64,000 nt of DNA from Narthecium ossifragum (taxonomy: Eukaryota > Streptophyta > Magnoliopsida > Dioscoreales > Nartheciaceae), in NCBI GenBank assembly GCA_963920575.1, contig OY986973.1, positions 19,387,851 through 19,451,850 on the forward strand. The letters run 5' to 3'. The stretch's first letter is position 1, and each line of letters opens with the position of its first letter. The translations under genes were made by a program, and so were the position numbers. The notes under the pieces were generated by a model. That model worked only from the letters and a program-made list of their open reading frames with translations, made no database searches and had not been told where the DNA came from. This document shows, in pieces, positions 10,461-30,533 of this stretch.

Positions 10461-11624
10461 AAAATTATGTTTGATGGATCTAAAAATATATTAAGCCTCC
10501 CCCTAGTTTAGGAACTTAACTCACACCGTTCTAAGCGAAGTCAAGAAATTACTGTTGAACGATATGTGAATCTTAAAGTCTTTTAATTAAATATTCTATA
10601 TATTAAATTTAGTTTACTTTGATCTGACAACATAAGATCATTTTGTGTTTTTGTTATAAAATAGATCATTTGTGATCATGAACTCTTATTTTTATTTATA
10701 AGTCAAGAATCCCAACTTATAAGAAATGATTTCACGTCAAAATAGCTTCTTATATGGTGAGAATATAAAATGATCCTAAGTTATAAAATAAAAAATAAAA
10801 TAAAATTTAATATTCAAAACTTTTCCACCGGAATTACCCACATAAGCTAAAATTATGTTTGATGGATCTAAAAATATATTAGGCCTCACCCTAGCTTAGG
10901 AACTCAATTCACACCGTTCTAAGCGAAGTCAAGAAATTAGTGTTGAACAATATGTGAATCTTAAAGTCTTTTAATCGAATATTCTATATATTAAATTTAG
11001 TTTACTTTGATCTTACGACATAAGATCATTTTGTGTTTTCGTTATAAAATAGATCATTTGTGATCATGAACTCTTATTTTTATTTATAAGTCGAGAATCC
11101 CAACTTATAAGAAATGATTTCACGTCAAAATAGCTTCTTATATGGTGAGAATATAAAATGATCCTAAGTTATAAAATAAAAAATAAAATAAAATTTAATA
11201 TTCAAAACTTTTCCACCGGAATTACCCACATAAGCTAAAATTATGTTTGATGGATCTAAAAATATATTAGGCCCCACCCTAGCTTAGGAACTCAATTCAC
11301 ACCGTTCTAAGCGAAGTCAAGAAATTAGTGTTGAACAATATGTGAATCTTAAAGTCTTTTAATCGAATATTCTATATATTAAATTTAGTTTACTTTGATC
11401 TTACGACATAAGATCATTTTGTGTTTTCGTTATAAAATAGATCATTTGTGATCATGAACTCTTATTTTTATTTATAAGACCGGAATCCCAACTTATAAGA
11501 AATGATTTCACGTCAAAATAGCTTTTTATATAGTCAAATATAAAATGATCCTAAATTATCAAATAAAAAATAAAATAAATTTTAATATGCAAAACTCTTC
11601 CACCAGAATTACCCATATAAGCCT
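10461..11624. repeat. Tandem repeat, 388-bp period, three copies
   Basis: Units begin at 10461, 10849 and 11237, each opening with AAAATTATGTTTGATGGATC, giving an exact 388-bp step twice. Copies 2 and 3 are more alike than copy 1 (shared GCCTNACCCTAGCTTAGG and GTCGAGAATCC-type changes). It is AT-rich and non-coding. The short region 10260-10460 before it holds no gene. Confidence 0.9.
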
Positions 11625-12000
11625 ATCAAAAACAAAACATACCATTTTGCTCAGGAATTCTATACTCGATATCCCAATAGCCAGTTTCCAAATAGAAAAT
11701 ATAAAAAAATCTTAAATCATAAAACAAAAAAGAAAACAAACTAAATACGTGACTTTTTCTTCGCCCATCCCACCTTTGCATCAATCTATCGCATATAAAT
11801 ACTTGAGAGAATTACCGATAAATCTTCTAAAAAATGTTAATTTATCATTAGGTCTCCAAACTCTTATTGGACCCAAATGCCCCTACTATGTATCTATATG
11901 TATCCATACCTCACCTATCCCCCAATCCCCTAGCCATCCCCCCTAGCCATCCCCCCGCCCCATCCCCCACCACCCCCCCCCCCCCCCCCCCCCCCCCGGT
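11625..12000. repeat. AT-rich spacer ending in C-rich tracts and a poly-C run
   Basis: No gene is supported. From about 11910 the + strand has repeated C-runs (CCCCCAATCCCC, CCATCCCCCC) ending in a 25-base C homopolymer at 11973-11997. On the minus strand these are G-runs that could form quadruplexes. Run length may also be affected by sequencing error. Confidence 0.6.
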
Positions 12001-12570
12001 CCGTCACCGATCCCGAGATCGTCGTCGCCGTCCGTGATCCAAAAGGCAAAGGCTCACCCTTGCTATCCCCGACGCCCCCGTTGCAACTTCCTTCCCCGCC
12101 GCCACCTCTTTCTCCGGCTCCCCGTCGCCGATCCAGTCGGGTCGAGGTCATCACGCCATCCATCGTCGATCCCCGGCGCCCCATCGCGACCTTCTTCCTT
12201 GGCACCATCCCCGCCGTCACCTCCTTCTCCGGCTCCCTGTCGCCGATCTAGTCGGATCCCATCGGATCGAGGTCGCCGCCACCTCCTTCCCCGGCTCCCC
12301 GTCGCCAATCTAATCGAATCCTATCCGATCCCATTGAATCCAACGCAACGTCGCCGATCCCGAGGTCATCGTCAGGAGGAGGAGTTCTTCATCCCAAGGT
12401 TCGCGATCCTCCATCCCAAGATCGGCAACGGGGATCACGAGCTCGCTGTCGGGATGAGAAGGTCGGAGGAGAGCGGCGAGGTCGCAACGGGAAGGAGGAG
12501 GTCGAAGGAGATCGACACACGGGGATGGCGAGCTGGCCGTGGATTGTGGAGAATGGGTACAAAATAGATG
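12001..12570. other. GC-rich, CCG/ATCG-rich block without a recognised gene
   Basis: A long open frame exists on + (12034-12567), but its product is low-complexity proline/arginine/serine and other frames are equally open, as expected from GC-rich sequence. Phrases such as CTCCGGCTCCCNGTCGCCGAT recur about every 120 bp, so the block is internally repetitive. It could be an exon-like fragment carried by a transposon, since a similar block follows the AT-rich field at 14200-14700. Confidence 0.4.
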
Positions 12571-12639
12571 AAAATAGTAGAAAATAGTAGGAAAAATGAT
12601 TGAAAATAGAAAAATCCTGATTTTTCATTTTTTTTATAA

Positions 12640-14160
12640 TTACTTTTCAATAATTGTAGTTACTTTTAAATTTTTGTGAGGTAAATTCACATTCCAATAT
12701 TTGTAATTACTTTTCAATTTTTTTTTAAATTTTTGTTGAAGAGTAATTTAGTGGAAAGTAACTTATAAAATGGTAGTTACTTTTCAATATTTGTAGTTAT
12801 TTTTTAATATTGGGAAAATACAGTAGTTAATTTCCATAAATAATAGCTGAAAAAATATTGGGGGCACATTCTCCTCGATAGTTACTTTTTCAAAAAATTA
12901 AAGCTGATTTAAGTGGTAGTTACTTTCCACAATGCTGGTGCTAGTTACTTTCACAATGCTGGTGGTAATTACTTTTTACAATTTTATTAGTTATTTTCCA
13001 TGGTAGTTACTTTTCACAAATAATAAGTGCAAAAATTAGCTAAAATAAGGAAACTATGGGGAAAATCAAGAAAATTAGCATGGTAATTTCACTTTGCATT
13101 TTTTAAAATGAAAAATAACTTTAGTTTCTACCATACTTACTTTTCACGGCAGTTACTTTTTCGTGGTAGTTATTTTCCACGGTAGTTACTTTTCACTAAT
13201 AATATGTGAAAAGATCAACTAAAATAAGAAAAATATGGGATAAATGAAGAAAAATATTGGGGGCCCCTTATCCACGGTAGTTACTTTTTCAAAAAAGTAG
13301 GGCTGATTTAAGTGATAGTTAATTTCCACAATGCTGGTGGTAGTTACTTTACACAATTTTGTTAGTTATTTTTCACGATAGTTACTTTTCACAAATAATA
13401 AGTGTAAAAATTAGCTAAAATAAGGAAACTATGAGGAAAATCAAGAAAACTAATAGGGGAATTTCACTTTTCATTTTTGTAAATGAATAATAACTTTAGT
13501 TTCTACCATACTTACTTTCCGCAGTATTTACTTTTTCATGGTAGTTACATTTCACCAATAATATGTGAAAAGATCAACTAAAATAAGGAAAATATGGAAT
13601 AAATGAAGAAAAATATTGGGGGACCCTTCTCCACTGTAGTTACTTTTTCAAAAAAGTAGGGCTGACTTAAGTGGTAGTTAATTTCCACAATACTGGTATA
13701 ATTACTTTCCACAATTTTATTAATTTATTTTCCACGATAGTTACTTTTCATAAATAATAAGTGCAAAAATTAGCTAAAATAAGGAAACTATGTGGAAAAT
13801 CAAGAAAATTAGTAGGGGAATTTCAATTTGTATTTTTGAAAATAAAAAATAACTTTAGTTTCTACCATACCTACTTTCCACGGTAGTTACTTTTCGTGAT
13901 AGTTGCTTTCCACGGTAATTACTTTTCACCAATAATATGTGAAAAACTCAACTAACATAAGGAAAATATGAGAGAAATGAAGAAAAATATTAAGGGCCCC
14001 TTCTCCACTGTAGTTACTTTTTAAAAAAAGTAGTGCTGACTTAAGTGGTAGTTAACACAATGCTGGTGGTAGTTACTTTCCACAATGCTGACAGTAGTTA
14101 GTTTTCATAATTTTGTTAGTTATTTTCTACAATTTTCTTAGTTATTCTTCTATTATTTTC
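12640..14160. repeat. AT-rich tandem field built from GTAGTTACTTT units
   Basis: Four degenerate copies of a roughly 360-400-bp unit start near 12851, 13251, 13610 and 13983, each opening with AAATATTGGGGGCCCCTTCTCC-like sequence. Within each unit the 11-mer GTAGTTACTTT is repeated many times, giving a two-level repeat. It is non-coding. Confidence 0.75.
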
Positions 14161-14199
14161 CCATGTTTTCCTACTTTTTTCCTATTTTCCCCCGCTTTT

Positions 14200-14730
14200 T
14201 CCCTCTCGCCTCACCTCTTCCTACGGCCTTCCGAATCTCCTCCTTCTCGCCGCCACCTCCATCGCCATCCCCGATCTCCTCCTCTTTCTGACCTCGTCCG
14301 TCACGATCCCTTCCAACGGAGCCCTCATCTCCGACCTCCCCGTCCCGATCCCGAGATCGTGGATCGCGACCTCGCTACGGGATTGCGACCGCCGCCAACG
14401 ACCTCCCGATCGGCGATGGAATCGAACGGGGAGATCGATGACGGGATCGGACAAGGAGAGTCCCCAGCTTCGCCGAGGTCACACGGCCTTCCCCGATCTC
14501 CTCCTCCTTCCGACCGCGTCTGTCGCGATCCCGTCCGACGGAGCCCTCATCTCCGACCTCCCCGTCCCGATCCCGAGATCGCGGATCGCGACCTCGCGAG
14601 GGATCGCGACCAACGCCGACGACCTCCCGATCGGCGATGGAATTGAACAGGGAGATCAGCGACGGGATCAGACTTCGTCGATGATGGAGGCCTCACCTCC
14701 ATCATGGAGGAGATCGAGGATAAGGACATT
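14200..14730. repeat. GC-rich block with a 222-bp tandem duplication
   Basis: The segment from about 14260 is repeated with a 222-bp step: CGGAGCCCTCATCTCCGACC at 14317 and again at 14539, followed in both by CCCGATCCCGAGATCG and CCTCCCGATCGGCGATGGAA. Open frames here show no domain and change frame between copies, so a protein gene is not supported. It resembles the block at 12001-12570 in composition. Confidence 0.65.
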
Positions 14731-14879
14731 TTCATCATAAAATTTTGGATCAGAGGACTAAACGGTTTAAAATCTTTTATCCAGACCACATAAAAAGAAA
14801 AGTCTCCAAATGAGAATAATGGATAATTATCCCTTAATACTCTGGTACCAAAGGCTCAGATTAACTATGAAGATTGTAG

Positions 14880-15058
14880 TCGCAGCATCTGTCGCGTGCT
14901 TGGAGTGACTGAGACCAAGGAAGCTTTCAAGTATCTTGGAGTCCCGGTTGATGGTGGTAAACTTAAAGCTTCAGCCTTTAATGATTTAATTGAAACTTTT
15001 CAATCAAAGCTTAGTAGCTGGAAGGGCCTGCATCTGTCTGGAGCTGGGAGAGCAACAC
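14880..15058 (+). pseudogene. LINE ORF2 fragment, left part (RT C-terminal region)
   Basis: The frame encodes RVLGVTETKEAFKYLGVPVD and then a region ending SGAGRATL, typical of the part of plant LINE ORF2 that follows the RT palm (YLGVP; SGAGR.TLI.SVL). It is cut exactly at the LTR insertion point and resumes at 17659 with LIKSVLQATP. Confidence 0.8.
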
Positions 15059-17658
15059 TGTCACACCCCGACCCAGAAAACCCATCCAGGACGGGGCGTG
15101 AGGGTTCCTATCATTTTTCATCTTCAATTGGCGCGATACCAATGCGGAAAGACGGATAAATTTAAACAATTTATAATCCAGAGGCAAACAGATATTTAAT
15201 TCATATAACATCAAGTTGTACTGTTCAATATTTGATACAAAAATCCTCCAAGGTACAGATATGATTCAAGATTCCCAAAACTCCTCAAAGGTTTACAACA
15301 TGCAAATATATAAATCAAAAAGGTACAACAGTCATATCCTCCAACAAAACCTCATACGCCTCTGGGGGTACTCGCGCCGCCAAAGGCAGATCCCGCCGGC
15401 TCCACGGACGAAGAACTGCCGCCTACACCTGTAAATGCAGCCCGGGTAGGAATGAGCGATAAGCTCAGTAGGGTTCTACTCTATGGCACACTGAAAGGAG
15501 GAAAACAACAACAGAGTTGTCTTCCAGCTCAAGTCTAACGGATGCCTCGGGTCCCACAACCCTGTCGACTCCCCAAGGGATCCTACTATTCTCAACTGAC
15601 CACGCTGGGAAACTCAACCAACACGCTGGGAGGAAAGAACCGGAACCAGTAGGATCACCCTTACCCAGCAGGAAACCCCGCTGCCTGGGGACCATGTCAG
15701 GGACGTCGACAACCATCCTTAGAACTTAGCTTCGGAAGACAACCCGACCTCTAAACCTCAACAATGATCAGAGTCAACTAGCGTGAATCCTCAAAAGGCA
15801 TGAGACTTGATCAAACAATCACACCCTACTCCTGACTACCCATCCACGGTCCTAAAGCTAGATCCGAGCTACCCGAGAGCCTCGAATCGGCGACCCAAAC
15901 CATCGCCCGCCTAACCTCAATGCTTTTAATGCACACAATGCATGAGCCTAGGCAAACATCTATCCTAGATGTCTCTATATGCCACATCAGCAGTTACAAG
16001 TCCAATAGATATACAATAGCCCTCGGCACTAGCCGGCAAGAGGCTAAGGTGCCACAACTTCCCATTAGCTAGCACTCATAGCTAGCTAATGGCTAAGCAT
16101 TCAAATAAGCATTGAACTACCATCCAACATGTATTAAAAATTGATCATACTCGAAAACCATCCATAAATCCATCGGAAGGCAAACGCCCGATTCAATTCC
16201 TTATCTCAATATGAATCCCTTGAAAATCCCGTGAAAACCATCATGTATACCCAACATGATTGGGCGTCTAACATGAATGAAAGCCAATTAAAGAAAGCCA
16301 GAAAACACTATTCAGGCGCTCACGGTCGATACGACGGTCGATCCGTGCATCGACCGTGAGGCCACGGTCGATGTCACGGTCGACCGTGGAGCCAAAGCAA
16401 AGAAAACCACAAGGACGACGGTCGATCGGCCCATCGACCGTCGAGAGCCCAAAACGAGACAGAGCCTCACGAACGATGCGACGGTCGATCCGACGGTCGA
16501 CCGTGAGGCGGGATGAAAAAGAGGTAAGTCCCACGGTCGATCGATCCATCGACCGTGGGAGGCCAAAACCCCGACAGAGCCTGACGGACGATGCTACGGT
16601 CGATCCGACGGTCGACCGTCAGGCCCAGAGTAAGCATATTAAAGCCTGGCGGTCGATACATCGATCGACCGTCGAGCCTGACGGTCGATGCACCGATCGA
16701 CCGTCGAGCTCGCGACGCAACATGCCAGAAATCCTATTTCTAGGTTTTCAAGGATCAAAACATGTTTGAAAACAATGAAACTTCGTAGGCAAGTGTATTT
16801 AGCTATGGGGAATCCAATGATGTAAAGAAATCCCGTTTTTGACGGTTAAATCTCGAAATCTCCTATCTAGGTGGAAAATGGACAAAAACCGACCAAGCTT
16901 CGACAATACGGAAAACGAACGACAAAAACCCAGATTCACAGTGTAAGAATACAAGGGAAAGAAGCACATCACATATGCAAAGAGCTACAAGCATTCTACG
17001 AGGTATTCCACAGCAAAAAAAATCACATACAACCTAACCTAGTAGAACCCGATCGCGAGATCGAGGTAGAACACCTGCCTGGGCAAGCAGTGAGGTTCCT
17101 CCACGCGTCCAGCTAGTCGTGCCGTGAAGATCCGCTCCGCAATGCTCAGCCCTCCAAGCTCTAGCCCAGCCGGAGGAGAAGGGGAGAAGAGAGGAGAAGA
17201 AACGTTGGCAGGAGGAGAAAAGAAGAAGGAACGGGAGGAAGAAGGAGAAGAGGGGAAAAAGGTGAGTTGGAGCCAACTGCTCCAACTGCCCCCACTAACA
17301 GGCCACTAACGGGCCGGACCTAACCAACGGGTCAAAAGCCCACCGATTCGCTCACGAGCCCGATCGATCGCTCAAGGGCCGTAAGCTGCCCAGAAGCAAG
17401 CTTCAGCGCGCCCGAGCTGGGATCTTCCGATCCCGGGTCCACCTAACTATTCTAAACAACCACATACATCAGTCCAAGGCCGTGGGTGCAACGCGGGTGT
17501 GAAACCGACCACCATGGGGCATATTTACCAAAATGCCCCTAGGGTCCAAACCGCCACACGATCACCCGATCGTGCCCGACGCGGAACCAAACCAACAGGA
17601 AACCGGCTCTCAACCCACGTGGTCGAGTCAGGTCTGAGAGACGGGCCCTCACAAACAC
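15054..17658 (-). mobile_element. Solo LTR, copy A of the 2.6-kb family, with AACAC target duplication
   Basis: The element 15059-17653 (2595 bp) starts TGTCACACCCCGACC and ends GGGCCCTCACA on the + strand, so it has TG..CA ends, and is flanked by AACAC at 15054-15058 and 17654-17658. It has no internal gag-pol. Three other copies of similar size in this window (47139, 48527, 56057) show this is the full unit. Read on the minus strand it runs TGTGAGG...GTGACA; the minus orientation is inferred from copies whose TATA-like boxes point that way. It resembles the long LTRs of Del/Tekay chromoviruses, but that assignment rests on memory of end motifs only. Confidence 0.85.
16316..16712. repeat. 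Palindrome cluster ACGGTCGA/TCGACCGT inside LTR copy A
   Basis: About a dozen copies of ACGGTCGAT and its complement ATCGACCGT alternate at short spacing, separated by short variable spacers such as GAGGCC and AGAGCC. Neighbouring units can pair, for example ACGGTCGATCGATCCATCGACCGT-type hairpins. A similar cluster lies at 51130-51510 in copy B. Long open frames through here are by-products of the repeat. Confidence 0.8.
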
Positions 17659-19340
17659 TCATCAAATCCGTCCTTCAAGCGACCCCGACTCACTCTTTCT
17701 TTGCCACGGAGGTTCCTGTGTCGGTGGTGAAGTCTTTGGAGTTCATTGCTCGTACTTTTCTCTGGGGAGGTAAGAAAGCCTCTTGCAGGGTGTCATGGGA
17801 TCGTGTTTGTATGCCGAGAGAAGAGGGCGGCTTGGGACTACGCAAGTTTGATTGGTGGCAACATGCCCTTCGGCGCAAACGGGCTGCAAATCTGATGTTG
17901 CAACCAGCTTCTGTTTGGGCGAGGCTCACAAGATCTAAATATAAGTGGGTTGGACATATGCCATTGAGTCCTCCACCTGCGAGGAGCTCAATACATTAGC
18001 GGAGGACCTGTTCTGCAGCAAGGTCACTCCGTCTAGGCCTGAGGTGGATTCCTGCCGCTCACAGCCAGGTTAGTATTTTGGACGACCTGTGGATCCTCAA
18101 TTCCCCTCTCTCCCTCTCCCCTACCCCTTTTCATCAAGATCTGTTGACTGGCAATCATTTTGTTGGTGAACTTATGAGGGAGGATGGCTTGTGGGATTCT
18201 GGGAAGCTTTCTCTTCTCTTCTCTGTTGATCTCAAGGAGGAGATCTTGCGGATTTGTCCGGGTAGTGTGGTGGATGGAGACAAAGCAGTTTGGGCGTTCC
18301 ATAGATGTGGCCTTATCTCATCATCTTCTATCTATTCTTCCATTTCTGCCGAGAAAGCTCAGCCCTGGTCTGGAGAAGAGGTATATGCTGGATGGATCAA
18401 CATTTGGAAGTGCCCTGCGGGTCCGCGTGTGTAGTTCTTCTTGTGGAAATTGTTCCATTGCAAGGTTGCCACTGCAGACTGGCTATGGCGTGTTGGAGCT
18501 GCTAGTGACCCTACCTGTACTAGATGTGGGGGCGCTCGGGAATCGTTGCATCATCTTTTCATAGCTTGCCCGTTCTCCCGGGGTGTTTGGGGGGCAGTGG
18601 TGGAAGGGAGGTGTCAACCACAATCTGTGGAAGACTGCTGGCGGCTTCTGGGGGGTTCTGGGAGAAGAAGCCAAGGCGAATGGAAGTCCACCGTGGCGTA
18701 CACACTTTGGTGGTTGTGGAAAGAGCGTAATGCGCTCATTTTTGACAACCGGAGGTCTTCTCCGGAGCAGCTAGGACGTCTGATTGTCCGACAAGTTAAG
18801 GAATACAGGGTTACCATACGGGCTCACTGTCCCTCACCTGTGCCGGAGGGAACCCGATTGCCAGCATTGACACTCCGTTGCGATGCGGCTTTGAGCTATG
18901 GCATAGTAGGGCTTGGTGTAGCTTGTTTTATTGACGGAGGTAGTGCCCCGGCTTGGACCGGGGGGGGGCCGTAGGAGTGCTACGACGGTGGTTGGGGCGG
19001 AGTTATTGGCCATTAAGGGGGGGCTGGAGGAAGCAAGACGGCGCGGTCTTAGTGGACTGGTTGTTGAGTCTGACTCTCTCCTAGCTATTGGCTTCATCAA
19101 TGGAAGACTGGATTGGCCGCGTGAATTGGAAGACACTTTGCTTTCGATCTGGTGGATGACCACATAGTAGGCTATTGCGTGTTTCATTCACATCCCCCGT
19201 AAGCTAAACTCCTGGGCTCATGAGGTTGCAGGGTGGGCTTGATGGACTGCTGCCATCTAAGTCTTACTCTGGTCTACTTCCCCTTTGTATTTTCTTTTCC
19301 TCTTCTTTTTATGCTTTGTAACCCAGCTCTCGGGCTCATG
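17659..19340 (+). pseudogene. LINE ORF2 fragment, right part (zf-RVT and RNase H)
   Basis: It resumes with ATEVPVSVVKSLEFIARTFL and REEGGLGLRKFDWW. A zf-RVT zinc-binding module follows (FFLWKLFHCKVATADWLWR ... CTRCGGARESLHHLFIACPF), then RNase H (LRCDAAL, AELLAIKGGLEEA, VVESDSLLA). There is a stop at 18432 and a frameshift at the G-run near 18960-18968. A short hairpin, AGC..GGGCT, precedes the poly(A) tail. Confidence 0.85.
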
Positions 19341-19368
19341 TAATAAAAAAAAAAGGCTCAGATTAACT

Positions 19369-19587
19369 GTGATTCGGATACTAGGAGGGGGAGATTCAAA
19401 GTGACGTAGACCGTTGCTAAGATGGTACGAGGGAATCGACGGTCCACAACCGACACCATGCCATATGCCAATGTTACCCCTCGCTTAACTCTATTATCAC
19501 CTTCCCCTCCATCTCCATCCCCCAGTGACCTCACCTTCTCTCCCATCGCCACCCTCCTCACCGGATCCGCGCCTCGCTCCGCGTCCA
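19369..19587 (+). promoter_or_regulatory. Proximal upstream region of COG1
   Basis: This 219-bp stretch between the LINE target duplication and the COG1 ATG is all that remains directly attached to the gene. No clear TATA box is seen; it becomes CT-rich after 19490 (CCTTCCCCTCCATCTCC), a feature of many plant TATA-less leaders. The ATG at 19588 is preferred because plant COG1 homology begins shortly after it; the frame is open further upstream but only from a GTG. Confidence 0.5.
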
Positions 19588-29242
<9,655 letters not shown>

Positions 29243-30533
29243 TGCTTTCTGCAACTCTGCCCTATTCAGAGGGAGGCTTTTCAGCAGTTGATTCGAAAGC
29301 ACGTGCGTACCATGCTGGCTCTAAATCGGCATTTTAATCTCATCCTCGGTGGCCAGAAACCTGTAGCCTTCCAAGATGCTACAGAATCGGGGATTATGTG
29401 ATCCCATTTTATTAATTATCCCTCGTATCACCTATTGAAAATGCCTCCCACATGAGTGGAGCCTGGAATGCCAGTTTGGAAGGAATTGGAAGGGTGTTTG
29501 CCTATTTTAGGACGAGAACGTAGACGGAGGCTTGTATGAGCAAATGATTTGTATAGTTGAGCAAATGATCAATAGGGTGAGGTGAGCTGTTGTAATCCTG
29601 TTGGTGTTTTTTGAGAATGAATATTTCTTCATATGTTGGATATTATACAAAATAATAAAGCAATTCGATTGTGGAGGCCTCTTGGTGTCTTTGCTTATGT
29701 TTGAGCTTTAAATTTAGGTACTTATCTTTAAGCAGTTCCAAGGTTCAGATCATATTCTGATCAAATCCGCGCAAATGAATGTTTGATATCAGACATGTTC
29801 TTCCAGCGCACTAATCTCAGAGCTCTTATAAAGGGGTAGTTTCCATTATAATTGGATCTAGATTATTCTTTGTTATGATGGAAGTAGCTGTAATTAATTG
29901 TCAATCTCAAGTATCTCTATAAGCCTATAATATCAAATGATCCATGGTTAGTTGTGTAAAGAAGGGTCGGATGATTACTAGATGAGAATGTAGGCATACA
30001 AACTTGTCGGAATTTTTTTTTTTTTTTTAAACCATTTTGGCCAGTTGAGCCAAAGAACTTAACAGATTCAATCACGTACTTCACAACTCAACCAAGCAAC
30101 AAAATCAACATATTCAGAGTCACCGTATTCTTGAATCAGTTGTCACACAAATCAAATCTAATGAAACAATTGAATTTGCAACAACAGCGAACAAGGACGA
30201 CACCAAAATATTTTACTAACAAGCAAAGAACCTTCTGAGATCCACACATTGAATTGGAATATCTGTTTTATGAATTTCATCACCTAAGCAAGTGACACAA
30301 AAATATCAACAAAGAGCTACACTGATGGCCGACCGTGGAAGATGATTTTGCATCCCCTTGAAATGCCAAACAAAAAGAACACCAGTGTACTTCATGATCT
30401 GCAGTATATCCACAAATGATACATTTAAATTACAATACTCGAATTGGCCTTCTCTTATATAAGATAGGAGATACCACAAGTTGAACAGATTAAAAAGGAG
30501 AAAAAAAAATAAAAAGATTTAAAAGACATTTGC
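29243..30533. other. Intergenic region between convergent COG1 and PP2A B' genes
   Basis: It contains both 3' untranslated regions. A possible COG1 polyadenylation signal AATAAA lies at 29654-29659, inside ACAAAATAATAAAGC. A run of about 18 T at 30009-30027 may be the reversed poly(A) of an old insertion. No gene is seen. The two genes end about 1.3 kb apart and point towards each other. Confidence 0.5.

Larger units (their letters stand above)
14850..19368 (+). mobile_element. 5'-truncated LINE with 17-bp target-site duplication, split by a solo LTR
   Basis: AAAGGCTCAGATTAACT occurs at 14850-14866 and again at 19352-19368, directly after a poly(A) tail (19344-19354). This is the signature of LINE insertion. 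The LINE (14867-15058 plus 17659-19351, about 1.9 kb without the nested element) encodes only the C-terminal part of ORF2. A 2.6-kb solo LTR interrupts it at 15059-17653. The insertion lies 219 bp upstream of the COG1 start codon, so it separates the proximal COG1 promoter from its older upstream sequence. Confidence 0.9.

Noticed and set aside
12034..12567. 177-residue proline/arginine-rich open frame
   Set aside because: Low complexity, several frames open at once, no domain or splice context; explained by GC-rich repeats.
14113..14646. 177-residue open frame over the GC-rich block
   Set aside because: It crosses a 222-bp tandem duplication with the two copies in different reading contexts; no family similarity.
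16316..16712. CRISPR-like regular repeat array (also at 51130 and 58258)
   Set aside because: Units are palindromic and vary in spacing, spacers are repetitive, there are no cas genes, and the genome is a plant's.
16356..16769. 137-residue frame rich in RSIxRSTV repeats (and similar frames at 50953-51457)
   Set aside because: Encoded by the ACGGTCGA palindrome cluster; open in several frames on both strands, so it is a repeat by-product.
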